DNA of 64,000 bases from Cyanobacterium aponinum PCC 10605 (lineage in GTDB: Bacteria; Cyanobacteriota; Cyanobacteriia; Cyanobacteriales; Cyanobacteriaceae). The stretch covers positions 186,001 to 250,000 of the forward strand of contig NC_019776.1 of NCBI RefSeq assembly GCF_000317675.1, given 5' to 3'. Made by a program: the position numbers and the translations under genes. Of this stretch, positions 45,354 to 58,800 are shown piece after piece. The notes beneath the pieces are model-generated. The model was not told the origin of the DNA, did no database searches, and worked only from the letters and a program-made list of their open reading frames with translations. Numbering within the stretch: the first letter of the stretch is position 1; every line of letters begins with the position of its first letter.

Positions 45354-46061
45354 ATGAGTAAGAAATTAAGTCGAAGATTTAAAGAAGCCTTAGCCAAAGT
45401 TGAGGCTAAAGCCTACGAGCCTTTAGAGGCATTACAACTGTTAAAAGAAACCGCAACGGCAAAATTTGATGAAACTGCCGAAGTACATATCCGTTTAGGA
45501 ATTGATCCTAAATATACTGATCAACAATTAAGAACTACTGTTAGCTTACCCAAAGGTACAGGACAAACTGTTCGAGTTGCAGTTATTACCAGAGGGGAAA
45601 AAGTAAAAGAAGCCAGTGAAGGTGGTGCAGATTTAGTTGGTGACGAAGATTTAATCGATGAAATCCAAAAAGGAATGATGGATTTTGACGTCTTAATCGC
45701 TACCCCTGACATGATGCCCAAAATTGCTAAATTAGGTCGTGTTTTAGGTCCTAAAGGCTTGATGCCTTCTCCCAAGGGTGGTACTGTTACCACCGATTTA
45801 GTGGGTGCTATTAACGAATTTAAAGCAGGTAAATTAGAATTCAGAGCCGATCGCAGTGGTATTGTTCACGTAATGTTCGGGAAAGCATCTTTCTCTGCTA
45901 ATGACTTGTTGACCAACCTCAAGGCGATTCAAGAAACCGTTGATCGCAATCGTCCTTCTGGCGCGAAAGGTCGTTACTGGCGTACCATGTTCGTTTCTTC
46001 TTCTATGGGACCTTCCATTGAGGTGGACATCAACAGTTTAAGAGACATGAAAACAGCTTAA
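45354..46061 (+). CDS. rplA: 50S ribosomal protein L1
   Basis: 235 residues with the L1 signatures [40 protein letters not shown] and [20 protein letters not shown] and [12 protein letters not shown]1 builds the L1 stalk and represses its own operon in many bacteria. The 121-base gap after rplK carries a good AAGGAGA ribosome-binding site. In most cyanobacteria rplJ-rplL follows directly; here an 816-base gap and an adhesin gene follow instead, and rplJ-rplL lies at 2.5-3.6 kb. Confidence 0.98.
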   Translation: MSKKLSRRFKEALAKVEAKAYEPLEALQLLKETATAKFDETAEVHIRLGIDPKYTDQQLRTTVSLPKGTGQTVRVAVITRGEKVKEASEGGADLVGDEDLIDEIQKGMMDFDVLIATPDMMPKIAKLGRVLGPKGLMPSPKGGTVTTDLVGAINEFKAGKLEFRADRSGIVHVMFGKASFSANDLLTNLKAIQETVDRNRPSGAKGRYWRTMFVSSSMGPSIEVDINSLRDMKTA

Positions 46062-46877
46062 TTAATTAGGAATTTAGGGTTAGGAGTTTAGAGTTTGTAT
46101 AAATAATAAGTAATAAGTAATTATTGTTAAAATTTGACCATATTTACATGGGTTTCAGGCCCCGCTCTTTGGGCAGTGGAGCGTCAAAATAAAAAGGCTA
46201 ATATATAGCTTTTCCCATGTTTATAAGGCATACATACCAATTATAAATACTTTTCCCTGTTTCCCTTAAAACGGAAGACACAAAGGGGTATAGAGGGTTT
46301 TTCCACTTTCTTTGTCACCACTAGACAATTTTATATCTAACTCATATTGCAGTAAAGAAGTTTTTCCTTTCAAGTTTCTACATCTTTATAGCAAAATTTA
46401 TCTAGTAATATAACTTTTGTTGTTTGAATTCAATTCTCCCTAACAAACTACAGAAAGAAGCAGGTGAGAGTAAATATTTTTTTTATGACGAAATAAGGTT
46501 ATATATGTATTTCCCAGTAAAAATAATTAAGTTTATAAAAAATTTAAAAAAGACTTTATAAAAACTTTAAAAAAGAAATTATTTCTCCTCATTAAATAAT
46601 GTTAGGATCATAGCATTGGAAGTCTTATATCCAGTTCATCTTGTTCTCTATAACCCAATTCTAATTTTATAATTTGTTGCTTGTGAAAGAAACGATATTG
46701 TAAAATATACCTAAGTGTTTCCATAGTAATCTTTTTTACAAAGCAAGAGTTTTAGCATATTTATACACCGGTTTATCTCGACAAATGATATTTCGTAATT
46801 TTAATTTATTTCCTCGTTATTATTAATAATTTATTTTATTTTTGAACTTAATTTAATTCTTAGAAAGAAGAAAAATC
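46062..46877. other. Long intergenic region between rplA and the giant adhesin
   Basis: 816 bases without a supported gene. It contains a three-way-junction element (46146-46220, listed separately). Strings aattataaatactttt and tagacaattttatatc (46322-46337) recur downstream of the adhesin near 59603-59655. No clear adhesin promoter was identified. Confidence 0.6.
46146..46220 (+). ncRNA. Candidate structured RNA (three-way junction) of unknown family
   Basis: Closing stem ACATGGG (46146-46152) with CCCATGT (46214-46220). Arm 2 is CGCTC (46163-46167) with GAGCG (46179-46183). Arm 3 is AAAAgGCTA (46192-46200) with TAGCTTTT (46206-46213), running directly into the closing stem. GGGC in the arm-2 loop could pair with GCCC at 46159-46162 to form a pseudoknot. 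Lies 85 bases after the rplA stop. Function unknown; a transposon-derived inverted repeat is the alternative. Confidence 0.4.
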
Positions 46878-49800
46878 ATGGCTATTACAATAATTGACGT
46901 TAATCCTACTCCCTTTGAGTATATTTTCAACGAAGATAATCTCTTTACTTTTAATACAATTTCTCTTAATGATGATCCGAGTGCAACAATAACAGTAACT
47001 CTCACGGTATCTAATGGCACATTGACTCTTGATACCAATGCTATACCCAATTTAACTTTTACAACAGGAGATGGAACAAATGATACTGCTGTTGAATTTT
47101 CTGGAACTTTAGCCGATGTAAACGATGCCTTAAGTGGTTTAACTTTCACTCCTAATACTCACTTCAACGGTAATGAAACTCTTAGTATATCTATAAGTAG
47201 TAGTGTCCCTGATGGTACTAATCCGCCCATTGTTACCCCCGACAGTCAAAATGTCTCTCTTGCTATTACTGCAGTCAACGATGATCCCGTTTTAACCCCA
47301 ATCAGTGCCTTAGCCGTTGATGAAGGAGAGGCTAACGTAGTTTTTACAGATGCCCAATTTGGTTTATCTGATCCCGACATCATCACAGGACAACAAGTAG
47401 TAACCCAACAAATTGTTAGTATCGAAAGTCTCCCCACGAAAGGTACTTTAAGACTAAATGGCAATATTTTAGTAGTTGGTTCTGTATTTTCTTATGATCA
47501 GTTATCTCAACTGACTTATACCCATAATGGCGATGATGTTAGCCCGGGTGATACAGATTTTTTCACCGTAAAAGTTAATGATGGTGGTGGTGGTGAGTCT
47601 GCTCCCACTCAAATCAACATTGATTTAATTCCCGTTAATATAGCCCCAATCATTGCTTTTGACGAGGTTGCTTTTCTTGAAGGTTCAATTAACAACATTC
47701 GATTTCCCGTTATCGATTTGGGAGACAATGCCGACACTCCTGAAACTGCTACCATAACAATTAATGCTGTAGATAATGCAGGGCAAGGAACATTATATTT
47801 TGATGCGGATAATAATGGGCAATATACGACAGGAGAAGACTTATTTGTTAACCAAACTTTTACGGCAGATCAAGTATTTAAAATAAAATTTGACAGTAAT
47901 GGTGCGGAACCAAGTTTACCCTTACCCTCTTATACTATCACCGTTACCGATGCAGGTGGTGGCTTAGGTGCAGGAAATGAGTTAAGTAGCACCGCCACTA
48001 TTCCCGTATTTATCAATCCTGTCGATGATGATCCCACTTTAGGGGTAAATAATTCTTTAACAGTAGAAGGTGGAAGCACTACAGTTATAACTGATAGCTT
48101 TTTACGAGTGGATGATATTGATAGCGAAGCCAAAAATTTAGTTTATTCCCTTGATAGTCGCCCCACAAAAGGTGTGCTACAGCTATACATAGGGGGAGCA
48201 ACGGGAGATAAAAATGATGACAATAATTGGGTTAATTTAGGTATCGGCGGCTTATTTTCTCAAAAACAAATTAATGACGAGGATATTCGTTATGTTCATG
48301 AAGTTCATAGTACTAATCTCACAGATACTGATTCTTTCAGTTTCGTTGTTAGAGATTCCGCTTTAAGAACTATTTTTCCCATTGCAGATGAAGAGGGGGG
48401 GATAAGAAGCACACCTCTACCGTCGATCGATCCCCGTCCTTTAGATATTATCACCTTTAACATTAATATCAATAATCCACAAACTGATCCCTTAGTTACA
48501 AATCCTTCTGGTTCAACAACTGGTTATGGCGGTGATACGGGTACAAGATTAGATAATGCTCCCATAGTCGATGTAGCTACAACTTTTACAAAAAATAACT
48601 CTCCTCAAGTTCCAAATGAAGGTGGTTTCAACGTCATCACTGATGAGATGTTAAATTACAAATTTGTAAACTCTGGAGTAACAGTAATACCCAATGAGCA
48701 AGTTGTTTATACTCTAAAATCTTTACCTGATAATATCGATCCCGGTGGTGGATTATTCAAAAATGGGGTGAAATTAGTTGTTGACTCTACTTTTACTCAA
48801 CAAGATATTAATGATGGTTTAATCACTTTTGTTCATAACGACACAGAAAATTTTATCAGTAGTTTTGACTATTCTGTCAGTTACGGTGGTGAAGTTCGCA
48901 TTAATGATACTTTTAGTATAGATGTCAACCCTGTTAACGATACTCCTACCATTGGTCAAGGTTCTTCTGTCACTTTAAAAGAAGGAGAAGTAACTACCAT
49001 AACATCTTCTCAATTAAGTCTTAATGATGTAGATGGTGTTGGATCTGATAAAAGCACAGGTTTCGCCACTATCAATAATCTTGAATTTCAGGTAACTGCT
49101 TTACCGACTCGTGGCACTTTATTTCTTGATGCTAATAATAATGGCATCATTGACGTAGGGGAAGAAATTACTACTACTCAATGGATTACTAAACAAGACT
49201 TAATTGACGGTAAAGTTAAATATCTCCATGATGGTACAGAGAATTTTATTGATCAGTTTACAGTTCGAGCAAGAGATGATCAAAATCGACCTGAAGGTCA
49301 ACCTGATAGTAGTATTAGTGGTACTGCTGACATCAATATCGATGTTTTTCCTGTCAATGATACTCCGATCGTACCTTTAACATCATCTATCAATCCTGCT
49401 AATGATATTATCATTCCCGATCCTTTTCCGGGGGAAGTTGCAACTGCTACCAATAAGGGTTTAGGTTTCATTACTCCCTTAAATGAAGGTGATACTGGAC
49501 TGATTGATAATAGTTTATTACAAGCAATTGATTCTGATAATAACCGTATTCAAAGACAATATCGCCTTAGCCAAGCAGTCCAAAATGGCACATTATTATT
49601 AGATGGTAAAGTTTTAGGGGTTGGTAGTACCTTCACTCAAAAAGATATTGATGATGGTAAATTAAGCTATAAGCATAACGGCTCAGAAAACTTCACTGAC
49701 TTTTTCCGTTTCACTATCAGTGATGGAAATAAAACCACTCAGGTAGCACAATTTAATATTCAAGTTAACCCCCTTAACGATAAGGCAACTCTAGCCACTG

Positions 49801-52800
49801 CCACCACTACTTTTAACTTAGATTCAACATCACCTTTACCTATAACTGGTATTAGCCTTGCAGATGTTGATTTAGTTAACGTTGCGGTGGGTGAAACAGA
49901 TAGAATCCGAGTTACGATCGATCCTAAGTTAACTCAAGCCTTCAATGGTCAAAATAGTGGCGATACCTTTAACGCTGGTACATTAAATTTAGTCACTACA
50001 AATAATATTACTTTTATTCAAGGTACTAATAATACCCTAGGGAATAAATTAGTTATTGAGGGAACTTTAGCTGATATAAATAACGCTTTGGCTTCCCTTA
50101 CATATCAAACCAATACCGACTTAAACCAAACGATCGCACTTAATGTAACTGTGGACGATCGCCTTTATGATGGTAGTGGCAATGTTATTGGGGCAAATGG
50201 AGGTTTATTAAATCAGGGTACTAATGGCGGTACATCACCTTTAGATGATTCCAATAATACGGTTACGAGAATAATTAACATCAATGTTTCTACTGCCAAT
50301 GACAACACAATCCTTAATGTTCCTGCAAATGTTACTGTTACAGAAGATGTAGCAAGTGGAGCAATTTTTAGTGGTATTGAAGTAAGAGATCCTGATACTT
50401 TCCAGACAACTAATAATACAGTTCAATTGACAGTAACAAATGGTACTTTATCTTTTAATAATCCTCCTTCTGGTTTTACCATTACAGGAAATGGAACAGA
50501 TACCATCACTATAACAGGTACTTTTGAGCCAATTGCCATCGATGCTTTGTTTAATGCCCTAGGTTATACAGGGGATGTGAACTTTAATGGTATTGATACT
50601 CTAGAAATTCAGGCACTGGGACAAGGTAGTGTTGGACAAGGAGGCAGTAATATTGCGATCGCAGATATTCCTATTAATGTTACTCCTGTTAATGATGTCC
50701 CGACTTTAGCTGTACCCGGTGCTCAAAATATTACCTCCAATAGTCCTTTAGTTTTTAATACCACTAACGGAAATGTTATTACTATTGATGATTTAGCCGA
50801 TCTCAATAACAATGGAGTTGATAATTTTACCGTCACCCTAACAGCAGGTAGTGGAACTTTGGCACTATCAGGTAGTTCAACTCTTACTGATACCGATGGT
50901 AATGCCGCCATTATAACGATTACGGGGACAAAAAATGACATTAATAACGCCTTAAATGGTCTTAGTTTCACCCCGGACGATTACAACAATGATGCCCCCA
51001 TCAATATCAATGTTTTGGTAAATGATTTGGGTAATGGTTCTCCCACTGTAGGAGATAATCCTCTAACGGCTACAAATAATATTCGTGTTAACATTTCAGA
51101 TCAAAATAATGCCCCATCTTTTGTTGACTTAGATGCAACCCCTACTTACACAGAAAACGGAAGTGCGATCGTGCTTGACAGTAATGCTACTGTAATCGAT
51201 CCAGAATTATCGGGTTTATTCAATAATTGGAATGGAGCAAGTTTAACCCTTGAACGTCAAAGCGGTGCAAATTCAGAAGATATTTTCGGCACAACTGGCA
51301 ATTTAACTTTTAGTGGTAGTGATGTTATTCTTAATGGAACTACCATCGGAACTTTAGCCACCAATAGTAACGGCACATTAACTATCACCTTTAATAATAG
51401 TGCTACCACTGCCAGAGTTAATAGTGCTTTACAACAAATTACCTATAACAACTCTAGTGAAGACCCTCCGACTTCAGTTGCGATCGCTTACACTATTAAT
51501 GACGGAAATCCAATTATTAATCAAGGTGCTGGAGGTGCATTAACAGGAAGTGGTCTAATTAACATTACCATTACACCCCAAGCAGATGCACCTGTTATCA
51601 CTCCGACTACGGGTAATGCTATCTTTACCGAAGCAGTGGGGCAAATTGGCAACAATACAGCTATCTCTGTTGATAACGCCATCACTCTAACAGATGTGGA
51701 CGATACCCAGATGGCAAGTGCTACTATCTCTATTAGTAGTGGTTTCACCGCAGGGGATGTTTTAGCTGTTAATACCAGTGGTACTTCTATTACAGCAATT
51801 TATGATTTTAACACGGGAGTATTAAGTCTTTCTGGTACAGATAGTAAAACAAACTATGAAGCAGTTTTAAAGTCTCTTACTTTTGTTCATACTGGTGATG
51901 ATCCCACTAATACAACTCGTACTATCACTTATAACGTCACTGATGCTAACTCTGATGGTGCTGGAACTGACACGGGTACAGCTACCAGAAATATTACGGT
52001 TATTCCTATTAATGATGAACCCACTTTAATAAGTAATGGTTTAGATCCTAAATTTGTAGAAGGGAATAATTTTAAAACTCTTTTTAATAATTCGGTGACA
52101 AGTACCATTGAAGCGGGACAATTAATTAATCAACTTGTCTTTACCGTTAGCAATTTAAGTAATGGTGGGAATGAAAGACTAAGAATTAATGGTACACCTT
52201 TTAATTTAACTAATGGAACCAATTTTACTCTTAGCAGTGGTCTATATTCAGGGAATGTAAGTGTTTCAGGTGGCATCGCTACAGTTACTATCAATAGTTC
52301 TTCCGGTGCAACTTCAGCCCAAATTAACGCTCTTGTTGATAGTATTGCGTACAGAAATTTTAGTCAAGACCCAACTGCTGGAAATCGAGTTGTTACTATT
52401 ACTTCTATCACGGATAATGGTGGTGTCCTTGACGGTGGTGATAATAACAGTAATCCTAATCTAATCTCAACCATTGAAGTTATTCCTGTTAATGATCAAC
52501 CTACTCTCAACGCAACAGGAGTTAGCAATGCACCCTATAACGAAAATGCTTCTGCTGTCGATCTTTTCAGTACTATATCAAGCAGTACGATCGAATCTGG
52601 ACAAACTTTAACTCAGTTACAATTAACTGTTAATAATGTCAGTGATGGAGTAAATGAAGTTTTAAATATTGATGGAAGTGCCGTTACATTAACAAATGGT
52701 AATACTGTCAATACCACCAATGGTTATACTATCAACGTTTCTGAATCATCTGGAACTGCAACTTTAACTATTACAAAGACAGGAAATGCAACCCCCAGTC

Positions 52801-55800
52801 AAATAAACAGTTTAGTTAATGGTCTTTCTTATCAAAATAACAGTGAAGCACCCACGGCTGGAAATCGAACTATTACTATCACAACTTTAACCGATAGCGG
52901 GGCTAATAATTCTTTTGATGTGGATGGTGTAACTTATGATAACGATAATTTTAATGAGAACATTAACCGCATAGCTACTGTTGTTGTTAATCCCATTAAT
53001 GACGCGCCCGTATTAAATCCTGTACCTGATTTAAGTCTCTCCACCACAGAAGATATAGGTATTCCCTCTGGGGCGGTGGGCTTTTTAATTGGTAACTTTG
53101 TCGATTTAGTAGATGGCAACAATAATGACAATATCACTGACGTAGATGATAACCCTTTCACTGGCATCGCCCTAACTAATGCTAGTAATTTAGGGAAAAT
53201 CTATTACTCTACCAATAACGGTACAAATTGGACTGAATTTACAGGAACTTTATCCGACAGTAACGCTCTTTTATTAGCAAATGATGGAAATACCCGTCTT
53301 TTCTTCTCTCCGAATACAGACATTAATGGTACTTTAGTAAGTGGTATCACCTTCAGAGCATGGGATCAAACCACTGGCACGAATGGCGTTACTGCTAATA
53401 CGACCACTAACGGTGGCACAACTGCTTTTTCAAGTGCCACAGATACTATCCGTATCAATATTGCTCCAGTTAATGATGCTCCTACTCGCACCAGTGCTAC
53501 CACCAACCTAACATCGATTTTAGAAGACAATACTAACCCTGTTGGTGCAACAGTTGATTCTTTATTTAACCCTACTTTTTCTGATGTAAGAGATAATCAA
53601 ATCGTTAATGGTGGTTCATCTCCTAACGATTTTGCAGGAATTGCCATCACCAATAACAATGCCAATGCTTCTACTCAAGGGGTTTGGCAATATTCTTCTA
53701 ATGGTGGCACAAGTTGGACTCCTTTACCTTCCGTATCTTCTGGCAGTGCTTTTGTTTTAGCTCCTACTGATTTATTGCGTTTTGTGCCTGTTGCTAACTA
53801 TCACGGCACTCCGGGGAGTTTAATCGCCCGTTTAATAGATACTTCTTCTGGGGCGGTAACTTCAGGCACAACGGCCAACGTTAGTAATGATACTAGCCTT
53901 AGTGGTGTTACAACTCCCTATAGTAACTCTGGTAATGCCGTTACCTTGAATACTGGCATTATCTCCGTTAACGATGAACCTAGTGGTGCGGATAACACCG
54001 TTACGACTAATGAGGATCAATCTTATATTTTCAATATAGCTGACTTTGGTTTTACTGATCTTCCTAATGATGCGATCGCACCTAATAGTCTTAATCGAGT
54101 TTTAATCACGACTTTACCCACCAACGGCACTTTAACTCTTAATGGTTCATCTATCACTGCTGGTACATTTATAAATATTGCCGACATCAGTGCAGGTAAT
54201 TTAAGATTTGCTCCTGATACCAATGAAAATGGCAATAACTACGCCAATTTTACTTTTCAGGTAGAAGATAATGGAGGCACTACTAACGGTGGAGTTAATT
54301 TAGATCAAACTCCCAATACCATTACCATTAATGTTAATCCTGTTAACGATGCACCTACTGCCCAAGGTACAGTATCAATTAACCAAGAATCGGAAGATGA
54401 TAATAATCCTAGCGGTACAATTATTAATAGCCTCATTCTCGATCCTGCTAACTATTCTGATAACCTCGACGATATAGTTACTGCCGTCGGAACAGATAAT
54501 GATACTCCCCTAAGTGCGATCGCAGTTACTGGTAGCACTGACTATGTAGCTGGGCAAGGTACTTGGCAATATAGTAATGGTAGTGGTGGATGGATTAATA
54601 TTCCCGTGAGTGGATTATCTGACACTACTGCATTAATTATTCCTGCAGGGCGAGATATTCGTTTTGTACCCAATCCTAACTTCTTTGGCACTCCCGGTAG
54701 TTTAACCGTTCGTTTAGCCGACGGTACAAATATTTTAACCGCAAGTAACAGTTCGAGTGATTTTAAAAATCTTGGTACAGTAGGAGGTACAAGTGCATGG
54801 TCAAATGGTACTGTTACTATTACCACTAATGGTATAACTAATATAAATGACCGCCCCACCGCTACTAACACTTCTATTACTGGTGCCGTAGAAGATAATC
54901 CGACTCCTGCCCTTGATGTAACAGGTGCTAACTTTGGCTATAGTGACGCTACTGATAACCAAACAGGAATTATAGGAGGAGGTAATGCGAGTACTTCTTT
55001 CGGTGGTATTGCGATCGTTGGTAATACTGCTAATTCCGTTACTCAAGGAAATTGGGAATATAACACGGGTAGTGGTTGGGTTAATGTGGGTTTGGTTTCC
55101 GATAATTCAGCTTTAATTCTCCCCGAAAATGCTCAATTACGCTTTAACCCCAATCCCAATTTTAACGGTACACCCGATCCTTTAAGTATCCGAGTTGCAG
55201 ATACCTCCCAAACTTTTGCTAGTGGTGTAAATATTACAGGTAATTTAACTCAAACTAGCACATGGTCAGAAACGATCGACCTTTCAGCAATAATTAGTCC
55301 TCGCAATGATAATCCTGTTTTAACTGCTACCCATGGAAATATTTTCGTTACAGAAAATAACACCACTGGCACAGGGAATTCGATAGAACCTGTCAACTTA
55401 CTCAGTAATTCTAATGTTACAGATATTGATTTAAGCACCACTAACGGTCTTAACTCAAGCATTTTTGGTGCAGGTACTATTACAGCACAAATCACAGACG
55501 GGGTAAGTGGGGACATACTGCAAATTAATCCTAGTTTTACTCTGCCTAATGGTGTCACAGTAAGTGGTGGCACAGGTAACATTCCTTTTCTTATCACCCT
55601 CGATGGCGATACCACTCTGACTGAGGTTAACGATATTCTTAACAATATTCAGTACAGAAGTTCTAGTGATAATCCCACTAATTTCGGAACAGATAACACC
55701 CGTCAATATAATATTTTTGTAAATGATGGGAATAACATTCAAGGTGTAAATAATGCAGGAGGACTAAATCCATTAAACTCCAATACTCTTTCTGGAGGAA

Positions 55801-58800
55801 TAGCGATTACACCCACCAATGATCCCCCCGTTATTGACTTTGATCCTACCGACTTGGGAACTTTAAACTATACCACTACTTTCACGGAAATGAGCGTTCC
55901 TGACACGGGGGCGAATGCGGTGAATTTCACTATTAATAACGGTTCTGGTACTAATGTTAGCGATCCTGATAGCACTTTATTAAGTAACTTAACAATTAGT
56001 ATAGACAGTAACACCATACAAACAGGAGATCAACTGCGTTTAGGTATAACGGTTATCGATTTAACCTCTGCTACAGGTTCTGGAACTATTACCTATGGTG
56101 GTACAACTTTTGCTTACAATGTGTCTGATGTAAGTGGTCAGCGTACTATCACTTTTACTAATAATAGTGGTGTTACAGTTCCTTTAACGGACTTTGAAAC
56201 CCTTGTTGATGACCTGAAGTATAACAGTTCTTCTGATGACCCCAACGGTACTCGTGTTTTTAGTGCTACTGTTACTGATGACGATAATCTTATCTCTAGT
56301 ATCGCAACCTTTACTGTTAACCTAGTAGGGGTTAATGATTCTCCGATTTTTACAGACCTAGATAATTTAACCCACATAGAAGGTGAACCCGCAGAAATTT
56401 ATGATAATGATGTTACCTTGAGTGACATTGATTCTCCTAACTTCAACGGTGGTTTTTTGAGAATCTTTTATCCTACCCCTCTTAATCTGGGAGGTGTGAA
56501 TAATAGTTCATTTGATTCTGGTGATCAACTGGGAATTAATACCAGTGGAGATATAACTATTACTGGGGCAAATAATAATATCGTTAACTATCAAGGGCAA
56601 CGCATCGGTGTAATTGTCACAGGGTTAAATGGACAGGATGGTTCTGAACTCCGTATCAGATTCGATCGCGATCAAGCAACCCCCACAGCAGTAGAAGCAT
56701 TAATCGAAAATGTTACTTTTAACAATACCTCCGATGATCCTTCTGCAAATGATCGCAGAATACGTTTTCTGGTTATCGATGGAGATGGACAAAATAATGG
56801 AGGAAGCGATCGCACCGCCTTAACCAGAACCATAACAGTTATTCCTGTCAATGATGAACCCACTCTTACTGCTACACCATTAAATCCTAACTATATCGAA
56901 GACAATTCCCCCGTTCAGGTTTTCAGTGGAACTGTTGCAGATGCGATCGAAAGTGGTCAAACTTTAACTGACTTTCAACTAACCATAACAAACATAACAG
57001 ATACGAATGAAATATTAACCATTGATGGTACGCCTATAACCTTAAGTAACGGTTCAGGTACAACAACTAATGGTTTAAACTACACCCTTAGCATAGATGT
57101 TTCAAACACAGCTACCCTTACCTTTAGCGGAGGAAACTTATCAGAAAGCAGTTTCCAAACATTAGTAAATAACATCGCCTATGAAAATACCAGTGACATT
57201 CCCAATGATAGTAATACAAGAGTTGTAACAATCACCTCTCTCACGGATAACGGCAACAACGGCACCAATTACACAGATGAAAATGGCAACATATACATTG
57301 ATGACAATATCAATGATACCCTTGCGATAACTTCCACAATTACTATCATCCCCACTAACGATCCGCCAGAAGGCATAAACAGCACAATCAATGTTAATGA
57401 AGATAATGATTATGTTTTTCAAGTAACAGACTTTCCTTTCACTGATATTGAAGGTGATGACTTATCTGCTGTCATAATTGAGAGCCTTCCTAGTAATGGC
57501 ATACTTTTATATAATGGAAATCTCGTTGATCCGGCCAATAATATCAACGATGTTATACCCATTGCAGACATTAACAATGGAAACTTAATATTCCGTCCCA
57601 CTAACCCCAACGAGAACCGTATCGGTTCATCTTACACAAATTTCCAATTCCGAGTCCAAGATGATGGTGGAACAGCTAATGGAGGTAATGATACTGCCAT
57701 TAATACTAATATCCTAAACATCAATCTCAATCCTGTTAATGATGCCCCCACTGGTAAAGATGTAATTTTATCTGATCCCAAATATACAGGTTATGGTACT
57801 CCACCTTACTACACTATCAGCAATATATTTAACACAGCTAACGGTAACTTCAATGACAATACCGATCAAGTAACGGGAGGAAGTAGTGCTAATGACTTAT
57901 TAGGCATAGCAGTCGTAGGAAACAATGCACCAAATAGTGGTCAAGGTCAATGGCAATATCTTGCAGGTCGCAGTTGGAGATCAATCCCTAGCACCATTAG
58001 CGACAACAATGCCTTACTTCTCTTACCTACCACTCGCATTCGTTTCTTATCCGCATCTGGATTTACCGGTATTCCTGAACCCCTAGAAGTGCGATTAGTG
58101 GATAACAACAACGGAACGGGTACTGCTTTTGGGACTTTCTTAAATTTCTCCAGTGTTAACTTAGCTACCAGAAGCACTGGTTTAAATGGCACAAACCCCA
58201 CCAATACCAGTGCAATAAGTGACAAGGTTGACATTTATACCGATGGTACAGTTAATACTCCCCCTGTGATAAATGACTTAGACGGAAAATCTTTCACCAC
58301 TAACATCAACTCAGGTGTATTTGTTATTGACGCTCAGGTTAATCCCTCTGGCTCACCGAAAGTAACTCTTATTGATAATGAATTGTTGAAAAATACTGGC
58401 ACATTAATTGTTCAAGCCCAAGGCAACTTCTACTTTGGCGGAGACATAACAGGAGAAACTATTGGCTTTGGGGCTGGAGTTACTGTTAATGGAAATATCT
58501 TGAGTATTTCTGGAACGCAAATTGGTACTTTTACTGGAGGAAGCAATGGAAATCCTCTGGAAATAACTTTTGCAAAAGAGTTAACTCAAACGGAAGCAAA
58601 TATCTTAATCCAAAATATTACCTATAATGTCAACGAGCATAAAGGAATCAGAAAGTTATCTTTCATTGCTAACGACTCCGAATTAAATTCTAATCTTGCA
58701 GAAGTTTACATTCGGGTTGATGATCCTTGGAGTCCAGATAATACAATGATTGGAGACGAATCAGAACAACCCCGCAGTGATACCATAATCGGTACACCTC

